Shown in pieces: positions 25,139 through 33,976 of a stretch of DNA of 64,000 nt. Origin of the DNA: CADEED01 sp036274075 (GTDB lineage Bacteria > Pseudomonadota > Gammaproteobacteria > Steroidobacterales > Steroidobacteraceae); the NCBI GenBank assembly GCA_036274075.1, contig DASUGK010000149.1:15690-79689 (forward strand), in the 5' to 3' direction. The notes beneath the pieces are model-generated. The model was not told where the DNA came from. It saw nothing but the letters and a program-made list of their open reading frames with translations, and ran no database searches. Positions within the stretch are counted from its first letter, which is position 1. Every line of letters starts with the position of its first letter. The position numbers and the translations under genes are program-made.

Positions 25139-25627
25139 ATGAGGCGTGTGAATCTCGGACTCGCACTTCTGGCGCTCATGGGTTGCCAAAAGGACCAACC
25201 CGTGTATGTCGTGAATTACCGTGCGTACCCGGTGCAGCTTACGTACCGCGCAGCGCTGGGCCCGTCCCCGCAAGGTCAGCCTCCATCCTGTGAGTGGGAG
25301 TGGCAGAAGCCCGGAATTTTTCCCACTGTCGACACCGAGGCCATCGCGCGTTACTCGGCACACCAGGCGCCGCAATTCGCCTATGACCCGGGACACTGCG
25401 AAATCCGGATCACACTGCCCGCCATGAGCAGCGCGTACATCGCCTTGAACGAACTGTGCAGCAGTCACTGGCCGCCGGAGACCATCGCCGGCCCGCCGGG
25501 GCTGAATTACATTCGCATCGATAGCAATTCAGGATCCATTGAGTTATCTGGCTGGGAAGTTACGCGTGTGTTAATCGAGAGGCGCGGCTGGTTCTCGGAC
25601 GGAGATTGCCGCTACGAAATTCGCTGA
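25139..25627 (+). CDS. Small predicted lipoprotein of unknown function
   Basis: Protein of 162 residues. The start at 25139 gives MRRVNLGLALLALMGCQKD, a lipoprotein signal with the lipid-anchored Cys at residue 16. An in-frame ATG at 25106 (MSDLGDYG) is a less likely start because it hides the signal. I do not recognise a family. The mature part has four Cys that may pair (PSCEWEW, GHCEIRI, NELCSSH, DGDCRYE). Codons are richer in A/T than in neighbours (TTA, AAT, TCA), so it may be a later arrival. Confidence 0.6.
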   Translation: MRRVNLGLALLALMGCQKDQPVYVVNYRAYPVQLTYRAALGPSPQGQPPSCEWEWQKPGIFPTVDTEAIARYSAHQAPQFAYDPGHCEIRITLPAMSSAYIALNELCSSHWPPETIAGPPGLNYIRIDSNSGSIELSGWEVTRVLIERRGWFSDGDCRYEIR

Positions 25628-25661
25628 CCCGATGCCTTATGGCCGCGATCTTCAGGGCGAC

Positions 25662-25692
25662 TTGACCTTCACGTAACGTCAGGCTTCAGCGT
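25662..25692 (+). promoter_or_regulatory. MerR-type promoter/operator before the GST-merR pair
   Basis: TTGACC (25662-25667) could be the -35. A 19-base spacer carrying a dyad centred at 25675 (ACGT A ACGT with outer CC...GG) leads to CAGCGT as a weak -10. Overlong spacers with a dyad between -35 and -10 are characteristic of promoters twisted open by MerR-family activators. A MerR-family gene lies in the operon it would drive. Confidence 0.45.
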
Positions 25693-25721
25693 GCGCACTC
25701 CTTCGAAATCAGGAGTGACAC

Positions 25722-26429
25722 ATGCTGAAGATTCACGGCGTGCCGTTTTCGGCACACACCCGCAAGGTCATCATCGCGGCCCTGGAGAAGGGCATTCCCT
25801 ACGAACTCGTTCCCGTGATCCCGCTCACGCCGCCCCCCGGCTGGACGGATCTGAGCGCGCTTGGGCTCATTCCGGCCATCGAAGATAGCGGTTTCACGCT
25901 GGCGGATTCCTCGGTGATCTGCCAGTACCTGGAGCGCGCGTATCCCGGGCCTTCGCTGTATCCAGGTGACGCACGACAGTTCGCGCGTGTCCTCTGGATC
26001 GAGGAGTTCGTCGACGGTGGGCTGGCGCCGCACGTGCTGCGCGGCCTGCTCATGCAGCGCGTGTTCGCGCCCAAGTTCCTCGGCAAGGCCCCTGACGAGG
26101 CACTGATCCGGACCTCGCTGACCGAGATGATCCCCTTGCGCCTCGACTACCTCGAGAAAGCGCTCAACGGCAACTGGTTCGTGGCCGACGCGTTTTCCAT
26201 GGCCGACATCACGGTGGCATCGATCCTCATGAACTTCCACTTCGCGGGCGAGACGGTGGACGCCGCTCGTTATCCGAAGCTGGCACGGTTCCTGCGGCGT
26301 GCGCTGGCGCGGCCTGCGTTCCAGAAGGCTTTGCAAGCGGAGATACCGGCGGCAAGATCGGTGGGCGCGCTGGACATGCGCGTATTTGAAGATTGCGCCG
26401 CCCGAGGCGGCGACGACATCGCCGCGTGA
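25722..26429 (+). CDS. Glutathione S-transferase family protein
   Basis: Protein of 235 residues. The N-terminal thioredoxin-like domain starts MLKIHGVPFSAHTRKVIIAALE and contains the glutathione-binding turn GLIPAIEDSG with ADSSVICQYLE. The C-terminal all-helical domain includes WFVADAFSMADITVASIL. The start follows AGGAGTGACAC. It is transcribed together with a MerR-family regulator 15 bases downstream. It may conjugate an electrophile or cleave an aryl ether, but no substrate can be assigned. Confidence 0.88.
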   Translation: MLKIHGVPFSAHTRKVIIAALEKGIPYELVPVIPLTPPPGWTDLSALGLIPAIEDSGFTLADSSVICQYLERAYPGPSLYPGDARQFARVLWIEEFVDGGLAPHVLRGLLMQRVFAPKFLGKAPDEALIRTSLTEMIPLRLDYLEKALNGNWFVADAFSMADITVASILMNFHFAGETVDAARYPKLARFLRRALARPAFQKALQAEIPAARSVGALDMRVFEDCAARGGDDIAA

Positions 26430-26444
26430 TTCGACGAGGGGCCC

Positions 26445-27311
26445 ATGTTCCGGATAGGCGAGTTTTCGCGCATTGCGCGCGTTTCGGCGCGGCTGCTGCG
26501 GTTCTACGACGAGCTGGGGTTGCTCAAGCCCGGGGTCGTGGACGCCGTGTCGGGCTATCGCTACTACACTTCGTCGCAGCTGCAGCGGCTGAACCGGATA
26601 CTCGTCCTCAAGGAACTGGGCCTCTCGCTCGAGCAGATCAGCGACGTCATCGACCAGAACGCGTCGTCCGAGGAGTTGCGCAGAATGCTGGATGCGCGCC
26701 GCGCCGCCGCGGAGCGCGTGCTGGAAGAGGAGGCCGCGCGCCTGCGGCAGATCGAGGCGCGGATCGCGCAACTCGACGGTGGCGGTGACGCGGAGCTGGA
26801 CGACGTGCTCATGCGCGCCGAGCCCGCGCGGCGAATTCTTTCGGTGCGCGAGGTCGTCGATTCTTTCGCGGTGGCTCGCGGCATCATCGGTGAGCTGATG
26901 CGCACGCTGCCCGCGAAATTGCCGCGTGGCGTGCTCGGCAACCTGGTGGGCATCGCGCATTCGCCGGAATTCGAACCGGACGCCATCGACGTTGAACTGG
27001 GCTTCGTGCTCGCCGGCGATCCGCCGCTGGAGTTGCCGTCGCTGGGCAAGCGGACCTTGCAGGTGCGCGAGTTGCCGGCGGTGGCACACATGGCGGTTTG
27101 CGTGCGCGTCGGATTGCCCGAACACGCGCACCTCATCACGGGCAGAGTCGGCCGCTACGTGGAAGCCAACGGTTATCGCCTGGCAGGGCCGGGTCGCGAG
27201 GTTTTCCTGCGTCCACCGCGGCCGGATCGAATGGAAGAATCGGTGGTGGAGATGCAGTTCCCGGTCGAGCGCCAGGGCGGTACGCACCGCAGCGGTGCGG
27301 GTCCTTCCTAG
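26445..27311 (+). CDS. MerR-family regulator with GyrI-like effector domain
   Basis: Protein of 288 residues. The winged helix is FRIGEFSRIARVSARLLRFYDELGLL, then YRYYTSSQLQRL. A long dimerisation helix (about residues 75-120) is followed by a SOUL/GyrI-like small-molecule-binding domain, as in BmrR. It lacks the Cys pairs of metal sensors, so a multidrug-type organic ligand is expected. It probably controls its own operon through the site at 25662-25692. Confidence 0.87.
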   Translation: MFRIGEFSRIARVSARLLRFYDELGLLKPGVVDAVSGYRYYTSSQLQRLNRILVLKELGLSLEQISDVIDQNASSEELRRMLDARRAAAERVLEEEAARLRQIEARIAQLDGGGDAELDDVLMRAEPARRILSVREVVDSFAVARGIIGELMRTLPAKLPRGVLGNLVGIAHSPEFEPDAIDVELGFVLAGDPPLELPSLGKRTLQVRELPAVAHMAVCVRVGLPEHAHLITGRVGRYVEANGYRLAGPGREVFLRPPRPDRMEESVVEMQFPVERQGGTHRSGAGPS

Positions 27312-27450
27312 TCACCGCCCCGTTGCCGCGCGGGCGCACGTCACACATTCGGCGGAAAATTGCCGCCAGGTGAGTCATCCGGGTCCGACGTGACACAAAT
27401 GCGTGACGCGCCGTAACCCGCTGTCGGGCCTGAAAACGTAACCTCGGTTA

Positions 27451-29370
27451 ATGCTCGGCTTGCGGCGAGCAGGTGTCCTTGCGCGCCTGCTCATAATTTC
27501 CTCGTTGCTGATCGCGTGCGGCCCCGCGCGCGCGAACTGCATCTTCAGCCCCGATCCTGTGATCAACAGGCTGCAGACGCTCGCCATGGCGAATCCCAAC
27601 CAGGCACTGGCCCGCGTGGAAAAGCTGCTCGATGCCGCCACGGCCGCGAAGGCGCCGGCAGAAAGCATCGCCTGGATGTACGCGGTGCGTGCCCAGGCCT
27701 ACAGCGGCCTCGAGCTCGATGCCGAAGCGCGCACGGCGGCCCTCGCGGGCATGAAGCTGGTGCCCGATACGCGCGCGCCGGTCCACCTGGCGCTGTTCCT
27801 CACCGACGCCGAGAACATCTACGACGCCGAACACATGGCCGAGGCCAAGCGCAACGTCGAGGCAGTGCGCGCGAGCGGCGTCAGCCCGGAGGTCGAGCGC
27901 TGCCTGCTGCTGACGCTGGGCACCCTGCAGTTCCGCGAGAACCGCTCGGACCAGGCCGTCGTGTCGCTGACCCAGGCTTACCAGATGAGCGACGCCGCCG
28001 GAGATCGCCGCCAGCGGATGCTGGTGGCGTCCGCCCTGTCGAAAGTGATGCGCGAGCTCGGCGACTACCGCCAGGCGCTGGCGCTGAATTCCGAAGTGCT
28101 GGAGTGGAACGCGGCACACGACGAGACACTGACGCTGTCCGTGACGCGTTACCTGCGCGGCATCATCCTGCACGAGATGCAAGAATACGACGCGGCGCTG
28201 CTGGCATTCCTCAACGCGCGTGCGCTGTCGGTCACCATCGGTGACGAGCAAGGCATCGCCTTCGCCGACATGCGCATCTGCGACCTGATGCTCGACCTCG
28301 GCGATACACGCAATGCCAGGACGCGCTGCAACGACGCGCTGCGGATCTTCGCCGCCTCGGGCACGGTCGACGTCGTCAAGCAGACGCGCTCCTACCTGGC
28401 GGAGATCGACCTCGCCGAAGGGTACGCGGGGAGGGCGCTGACGGCGCTCAACGAGATCCTGGCGAACGGCGCGGTGGACATGCCTCCGCGCGAAGTGACG
28501 CCGTTGTACAAGCTGCGCGCCGAGGCCAACGCCGCGCGTGGCAACACCGTGGCCGCCTACGCCGACCTCGACGAGTACATGCGCCGCTACACCAACACCA
28601 TGGAGACGCGCCGCATCCGCCAGGTGGCGGCATTGCACGCGAGGTTCGAGATCGACCGCGAGATCGACCGCAACGCGGCGCTGCAACGCGAGCTCAGCCA
28701 ATCGAAACTGCGCCAGGACGAGCTGCAGCGGCGCACGCTGATGGCCATCACCGCCGGTTCACTGGCCGTGGCCCTGCTGACGGCCTTGCTCATCGGCGCG
28801 CGCTCGCATCGGCGCCAGCTCGCGGCATTGGCGAACCTGGATTCGCTGACCGGGCTTCCGAATCGCCGGCACACGGCCCAGCGGGTGCAGGACGCGCTCG
28901 ACCGGTCCGCGCGCGCGGGCGAGGCGCTCACCATCGCGCTCATCGACCTCGATCATTTCAAGACCATCAACGACCGCTGCGGTCACGCCAGCGGCGACCA
29001 GGTGCTCAAGGACTTCGCGCGGCTGGCGCGCGAGACACTGCGCGCCGGGGATACTTTCGGCCGCTGGGGCGGCGAGGAATTCCTGCTGGCGATGCCGGGC
29101 GCCACGCTCGACGTGGCGTTGTCGGTGGTGGAACGGCTGCGCACCGTGGCGCAGACCATCCGCATCCCGAATGGCCCGGATGGCATGAAGGTGAGCCTGA
29201 GCGCGGGCCTCGCCGTCAACGAGTCACAGGTGCAGTCGCTCGAAGCGCTGGTGGCGCGCGCCGACATCGCGCTCTACCGCGCCAAGCACGATGGCCGCAA
29301 TATCGTGCGCATCGACGCCGCCAGCCTCGACGCCGCCTCCTCCGGTATCCGCCGCGCCATCGGCTCGTGA
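27451..29370 (+). CDS. Membrane diguanylate cyclase with periplasmic TPR sensor
   Basis: Protein of 639 residues. An N-terminal hydrophobic signal/anchor (1-28) is followed by TPR-like helical repeats (about 40-400). A transmembrane segment around 430-450 and a GGDEF domain complete it. The active loop is GGEEF near residue 540. Five residues before it stands RAGD, the RxxD inhibitory site, so the enzyme should make c-di-GMP and be feedback-controlled. LDSLTGLPNRR and DLDHFKTIND are typical. The gene ends exactly where the palindromic repeat begins. The sensed signal is unknown. Confidence 0.9.
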   Translation: MLGLRRAGVLARLLIISSLLIACGPARANCIFSPDPVINRLQTLAMANPNQALARVEKLLDAATAAKAPAESIAWMYAVRAQAYSGLELDAEARTAALAGMKLVPDTRAPVHLALFLTDAENIYDAEHMAEAKRNVEAVRASGVSPEVERCLLLTLGTLQFRENRSDQAVVSLTQAYQMSDAAGDRRQRMLVASALSKVMRELGDYRQALALNSEVLEWNAAHDETLTLSVTRYLRGIILHEMQEYDAALLAFLNARALSVTIGDEQGIAFADMRICDLMLDLGDTRNARTRCNDALRIFAASGTVDVVKQTRSYLAEIDLAEGYAGRALTALNEILANGAVDMPPREVTPLYKLRAEANAARGNTVAAYADLDEYMRRYTNTMETRRIRQVAALHARFEIDREIDRNAALQRELSQSKLRQDELQRRTLMAITAGSLAVALLTALLIGARSHRRQLAALANLDSLTGLPNRRHTAQRVQDALDRSARAGEALTIALIDLDHFKTINDRCGHASGDQVLKDFARLARETLRAGDTFGRWGGEEFLLAMPGATLDVALSVVERLRTVAQTIRIPNGPDGMKVSLSAGLAVNESQVQSLEALVARADIALYRAKHDGRNIVRIDAASLDAASSGIRRAIGS

Positions 29371-29418
29371 AAATGGGGTCAGACCCCATTTGCTAGGAAA
29401 TGGGGTCTGACCCCATTT
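29371..29418. repeat. Pair of REP-like palindromes
   Basis: Two 21-base near-perfect palindromes, AAATGGGGTCAGACCCCATTT (29371-29391, 21 bases with a central A) and its exact reverse complement (29398-29418), are separated by GCTAGG. The unit can fold as two small hairpins or one long one. It lies between convergent genes. The second copy encodes the last residues of the amidohydrolase, and the stop is in the spacer. Confidence 0.85.
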
Positions 29419-30898
29419 TTAGATAGCCGTAGCGGAGGTTGCTGGGTAATCCGCCCATCGCGAGGTACTCGGCCTTGATGGCATCGAAGTTGTCGGCCGA
29501 CATTTTCGCCGCGGCTGCCGGGTCGATCTTGTAGAGCTTCGACGCGTTGCCCGCGAAGATCTTGGTCTTCACCGGACCATCCGCCGCGCCGAGCGGCTTG
29601 TAGCCGTACTTCTTCTGCATGTCCGCGGGGATCTCGAGCCGCCTCATGGCTTCGATCTGCCACTGTGGCGAACCCCACCACACCGAATCCGTGCCCCAGA
29701 TGATGCGGTCCTCGCCCAGGCCCTTGATCAGAGTGCCCATGAGCGCGGCCGCGAGCTTCGGGTGCGTCACGCAGGTGTTGGCGAAGCAGGCGCCGAGCTC
29801 GCCGTAGACGTTCGACACGCCGAACTTCGCCGGGATGTCGGCGAGGTCCGAGACCCAGTCGAAACGGCCGGTCTTCTCGAACTGTGCGAGCTCGCGGTCC
29901 GGCAGCTCGAGGAAAGGCCGCATGGCCGAGTGATAGATGACGAAGTTGATCTGCGGCCAGTCCTTGGCGGCCTTGCCCACGTCCCACACCGTGGCGTATT
30001 GCCACATGTCGGCCCACGAAGTCATGTAGTCCGCCGGCATCAGCCCCTTGTGGATGCAGATGGTGTTGATGCCGTTCTCGAGCATCGCCTCGTACAGTGG
30101 ATAGACGAGCTTCTCGTCGTCCATGCGCCAGTTCGTCTTCTTCTTCGTCTGGTAGATGGGGTCGCCAATGGTGTAGCCCTTGATGCTGTCGGGCTTGAGC
30201 TCGGTCATCACGCGCGTGATTTCCTCGAACCAGCCGGGCGTGCCCGGCGTGACGATGCCGTGGGCCAGCGTGCGGCGCGAGCCCGCCACCTTGTTGACCA
30301 CGTCGCGCGCGCTCGCGATCTGGTCGTTGGTGAGGAACAGGTAGGCGTAGTCGTCGGTGGGCGTGCCGGAGATCATCGCGACCTTGGTGTCGCTGTCGAT
30401 GAACACCTCCTTCACGTAGTTCTGGAACTTGTAGCGCGTGAGGCCCTCGCTGCCCGGGATGTCGGGGTTCCAGTGCTTCCTGGCGAAGTCGGCGGAGAAC
30501 ACCAGCAGCTGCTGGTTGTAGTCGTCGCGCACGAAATGCGTCTGGCAGTCGACGATGAACTGTTTCTTCAGGGCGTCGGCGCGCGCGTCGGCCACGCCGG
30601 GCGTCGCGGCCTCGGCGCGCGAGGCGGCGAACAGCGGCCCGAACACTTCGTTCATGGCGAGGAAAGCTGCCGACATGCCGGCCGCCGACGACAGGAACCC
30701 GCGGCGGCTCAGGCCGTGCCTGGGCGCCAGTTCCTCGGCCAGGTCGCCGATGCGCGCCTCGACGCGCCGCTGGTCCTCGCTCTGCGGCAGCGGCGTGAAC
30801 TCGCCGTTGGAAACCACCTGGGTCGGGATGGGCGAGGCGACGTCGCGCTGCTCGGCGGGAGTGAGCGTGGCGATTTCTGCATCACTGACGAATCGCAT
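29393..30898 (-). CDS. Tat-exported amidohydrolase-superfamily protein
   Basis: Protein of 501 residues of the amidohydrolase-2 (ACMSD-like) group. A 64-residue N-terminal stretch precedes a Tat motif (GLSRRGFLSSAAG, Arg pair at 65-66), an unusually long n-region. In the barrel the first metal motif reads DCQTHFV, so the usual HxH is QxH. Later ligands are ICIHKGL, VIYHSAM and WGTDSVWW. The C-terminus KMGSDPIS is encoded by the palindromic repeat. It lies downstream of an EthD-like gene. Decarboxylase or hydrolase activity is possible. Confidence 0.82.
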   Translation of the reverse strand: MRFVSDAEIATLTPAEQRDVASPIPTQVVSNGEFTPLPQSEDQRRVEARIGDLAEELAPRHGLSRRGFLSSAAGMSAAFLAMNEVFGPLFAASRAEAATPGVADARADALKKQFIVDCQTHFVRDDYNQQLLVFSADFARKHWNPDIPGSEGLTRYKFQNYVKEVFIDSDTKVAMISGTPTDDYAYLFLTNDQIASARDVVNKVAGSRRTLAHGIVTPGTPGWFEEITRVMTELKPDSIKGYTIGDPIYQTKKKTNWRMDDEKLVYPLYEAMLENGINTICIHKGLMPADYMTSWADMWQYATVWDVGKAAKDWPQINFVIYHSAMRPFLELPDRELAQFEKTGRFDWVSDLADIPAKFGVSNVYGELGACFANTCVTHPKLAAALMGTLIKGLGEDRIIWGTDSVWWGSPQWQIEAMRRLEIPADMQKKYGYKPLGAADGPVKTKIFAGNASKLYKIDPAAAAKMSADNFDAIKAEYLAMGGLPSNLRYGYLKMGSDPIS

Positions 30899-30923
30899 GG
30901 CGGCTCTCCTTGAGTCGTTCCCA

Positions 30924-31337
30924 TCAAACGTCGACGATCTCGTCGATCTGCGCGATGGGCGTGATGTTCGAGAAGTCAGGCACGTCGGCGATGAGCTTCG
31001 CGCGGTGTTCGTTCGCCGCTGCATCGAAGGCCTCCATCGACGTGATCTCGACCGTCACGCCGCCGACGAAGCCCGGGGGCGACCCGTCGCTCCGGTTGAG
31101 GCCCTTGTGCACATCCATCTTGCCCACCGACTTGCCGTAGAGCTGGCGCAACATGGGCAGGTGCTTGTCGACGTAGTAGTCGAAATCGAAGCGCGCATCG
31201 CTCTTCCAGGGATACAACACCGTCAAACAGTGCCGCGTGCCCGCGGCTTTCGCGGCGTGTGCTGACGACAACACGGCGGTCATGGCGGCCAACCCACCCA
31301 ACGCGCTACCCACGGCCTTCCTTCTGGTCATCCGCAT
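30924..31337 (-). CDS. Exported EthD-family dimeric alpha/beta-barrel protein
   Basis: Protein of 137 residues. MRMTRRKAVGSALGGLAAM is a Tat-like signal that ends near AKAAG. The mature part starts HCLTVLYPWKSDARFDFDYY with DKHLPMLRQLYG, the EthD-type ferredoxin fold. Such proteins assist catabolic oxidations or act as small isomerases/monooxygenase partners. An in-frame ATG two codons on is an alternative start. It precedes the exported amidohydrolase by 25 bases, and both are predicted to act outside the cytoplasm. Confidence 0.78.
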   Translation of the reverse strand: MRMTRRKAVGSALGGLAAMTAVLSSAHAAKAAGTRHCLTVLYPWKSDARFDFDYYVDKHLPMLRQLYGKSVGKMDVHKGLNRSDGSPPGFVGGVTVEITSMEAFDAAANEHRAKLIADVPDFSNITPIAQIDEIVDV

Positions 31338-31499
31338 GGTCGTTCTCCTCGCGTCACACCCGGCGTCCGGGCGCCGCAAATTACCACGCCAGTCCGGCGC
31401 TCGTTGTCGCGATAGGCGAGTCGGGCTTCCGTTTGAGTCGAGTGGCGAATCGTGCTGAAGTCGACCCTGATTCGCATCACGGAGAGGGGATTTCCGCCC

Positions 31500-33680
31500 A
31501 TGCGTCATTCGTGCGCCATCGCCGCCGTCCTGGCATGCCTGTGGACCGTCACTGCGGCCGCGGCCACCACGATCGACAACGCCGCGCTCAGGAACGAGAC
31601 CGACGGCCGCAACTGGGCGGCCTACGGGCGCACCTTCAGCGAGACCCACTACAGCCCGCTCACCGAAATCAACCGCGAAACCGTCTCGCGCCTGAATCTC
31701 GCCTGGACCCTGGATCTCGACGTCACCAACAACCTCTCGACGCCGCTGGCCGTCGACGGCGTCATCTACGTGGCCTCCGGCTACAGCTTCGTGCACGCGG
31801 TGGACGCCAGGAGCGGCAAGCTGCTGTGGCGGTACGACCCCGAGGTCGCCAAGGCCGCGGGCGCCAAGCTGCGCACCGGCTGGGGGATTCGCGGACTGGC
31901 GTTCTGGAAGGGCAGGCTGTTCGTCGGCACGCATGACGGACGCCTCATCGCCATCGATGCCAAGACCGGCCAACCGGTCTGGACAGTGCAGACAATCGAC
32001 ACGAACGACGGCTCGTTCATCTCCGGCCCGCCGCGCGTGTTCAACGACAAGGTGATCATCGGCTTCGGCGGTGGCGATTTCGGCGCGGTGCGCGGTTACG
32101 TGACTGCCTACGACACGGCCACGGGCAAGCAGGTGTGGCGCTGGTGGACGGTGCCGGGCGATCCCGCCAAGGGCTTCGAGAACAAGGCCATGGAAATGGC
32201 CGCCAAGACCTGGACCGGCGAATGGTGGAAATACGGCGGCGGCGGCACGGTCTGGAACGCCATGACCTACGACCCGGAATTCAACCGGGTGTACCTCGGC
32301 ACCGGCAACGGCGGCCCCTGGAACTGGAAGATCCGCTCGCCGGGCGGCGGCGACAATCTCTTCCTGTGTTCCGTGGTGGCACTCGACGCGGATACCGGCG
32401 AGTACGTCTGGCACTACCAGACCACGCCGGGCGACTCGTGGGACTACAACTCGGCCATGGACATGACGCTGGCCACCCTGAACATCGGCGGCGCGCCGCG
32501 CAAGGTCCTGCTGCACGCGCCGAAGAATGGATTCTTCTACGTCATCGACCGCGAGAACGGCAAGCTGATCTCGGCCGAAAAGTTAGGCACGGTCACCTGG
32601 GCCACGAAGGTGGATCTCGCCACCGGCCGGCCGGTGCTCGCGCCCAACGCCCGCTACGAAAACGGCCCGGTGACGTTGTGGCCGAGTTTCCAGGGCGTGC
32701 ACAACCTGTATCCGCAGTCCTTCAGCCCGAAGACCGGCCTGGTCTACGTGCCCACCATCGAGATGCCGGCCACTTTCGGCGGCGACGTCGACTACAAGAA
32801 CTGGCGCCCGCTGCCGTCGTCCATCCAGTTCACCGGCTTCCCGACCGCCGATGGCGATGCGCCGGCGGATGGCGGCAAGAGTTTCCTGGTGGCCTGGGAC
32901 CCGGTGAAGCAGCGCGCCGCCTGGCAGCAGCCGACTCCCGGCCCGCACAACGGCGGTACTCTGGCCACGGCCGGTGACCTCGTGTTCCAGGGCCAGGCCG
33001 ACGGCTACATCAATGCGTATGGCGCGTCGGATGGCCGCCGCGTCTGGTCGTACTACGCGGCGACGGCGGCCCTGGGTACGCCGATCACCTTCGCAGTGGG
33101 CAAGACCCAATACATCGCCATCCTCACCGGGCCACTGCATGGCGCGCCGGGCGGCTTCGGCTCGATGGCCGCGCGGTTCGGCTGGGATTCGCGCGTCCAC
33201 CCGCGGCGCCTGCTGGCGTTCGTGCTCGACGGCAAGGCCAAACTACCGCCGACGCCTCCGCCGGTTTTCGCCCAGCCGCTCGACGGCCCGGAGATGCAAG
33301 TGGACGAGGCCCTGGTCAAGGAGGGCATCGAGCAATGGTCGCGCTGCCAGCTCTGCCACGGTCCGGGCGCCGTCGCGGGTGGAACCGCGCCCGACCTGCG
33401 CGCCTCCACGGTGCCGCTGAACCCGGCGCTGTTCTCGCTGACGGTGCGCACCGGCAACGAGGCGCGTGGCATGCCCAAGTTCACCGAGCTCAACGACCGG
33501 GAGCTCGACGCACTGCGGCACTACATCCGCTACCGCGCACGGCTGGCCACGCGGCCCGATGGCGTCGCGCCGCCGCCGCCCGAGGCCGCGCCCGCGGAAG
33601 CGCAGGAGCCGGAAACTGCCGCGCCGGAGAAAAAACCACCCGGCTCACTCGAGTCCAGCGGCCCGCCGCCCGGACAGTGA
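31500..33680 (+). CDS. PQQ-dependent quinohaemoprotein alcohol dehydrogenase
   Basis: Periplasmic enzyme of 726 residues. The signal peptide is MRHSCAIAAVLACLWTVTAAAA; the start at 31500 follows GGAGAGGGG and is preferred to the ATG-like start at 31452. The eight-bladed PQQ propeller (about 30-590) has the catalytic Asp in GDSWDYNSAMD near residue 314. The residue two beyond it is Asn, not the Asp of lanthanide enzymes. A C-terminal cytochrome c domain has CQLCH near residue 616 and the Met ligand in RGMPKF. The adjacent Cys pair usual before GVA is missing. PQQ biosynthesis genes are not in the window. Confidence 0.9.
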   Translation: MRHSCAIAAVLACLWTVTAAAATTIDNAALRNETDGRNWAAYGRTFSETHYSPLTEINRETVSRLNLAWTLDLDVTNNLSTPLAVDGVIYVASGYSFVHAVDARSGKLLWRYDPEVAKAAGAKLRTGWGIRGLAFWKGRLFVGTHDGRLIAIDAKTGQPVWTVQTIDTNDGSFISGPPRVFNDKVIIGFGGGDFGAVRGYVTAYDTATGKQVWRWWTVPGDPAKGFENKAMEMAAKTWTGEWWKYGGGGTVWNAMTYDPEFNRVYLGTGNGGPWNWKIRSPGGGDNLFLCSVVALDADTGEYVWHYQTTPGDSWDYNSAMDMTLATLNIGGAPRKVLLHAPKNGFFYVIDRENGKLISAEKLGTVTWATKVDLATGRPVLAPNARYENGPVTLWPSFQGVHNLYPQSFSPKTGLVYVPTIEMPATFGGDVDYKNWRPLPSSIQFTGFPTADGDAPADGGKSFLVAWDPVKQRAAWQQPTPGPHNGGTLATAGDLVFQGQADGYINAYGASDGRRVWSYYAATAALGTPITFAVGKTQYIAILTGPLHGAPGGFGSMAARFGWDSRVHPRRLLAFVLDGKAKLPPTPPPVFAQPLDGPEMQVDEALVKEGIEQWSRCQLCHGPGAVAGGTAPDLRASTVPLNPALFSLTVRTGNEARGMPKFTELNDRELDALRHYIRYRARLATRPDGVAPPPPEAAPAEAQEPETAAPEKKPPGSLESSGPPPGQ

Positions 33681-33976
33681 AATGAACTCATAGTCGGGAA
33701 AGCGCGCGCGAGTTGTTAGATGGGGCTGTCACGGATGACAGGTATACACAACAGTTGGGTGCCGGCCCGATGCAGGCCCAGTCCGGGGCCAGTACACATT
33801 TCCCGGATAGTCGAGAACCAGACGGAATACCGTCGAGACCCGGATTTTCCTACGTTCGAATATCGCCCGGTGCGGACAGCCCGGGCAGCGGGAGCGGTAG
33901 TTGGACGGCACGCACGCGTGTTTCCAACGACGCCTCCCGGGGACGCGCACGAGCACCAAAACTTTCAGGGGGAATC

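Noticed and set aside
27351..27367. Small GGCGG/CCGCC hairpin after the MerR gene as a terminator
   Set aside because: The stem is short and no T-run follows it.
33681..33976. Possible N-terminal extension of the second TonB receptor from 33713
   Set aside because: The extra residues have no signal-peptide character; the strong ribosome site and signal peptide begin at 33977.
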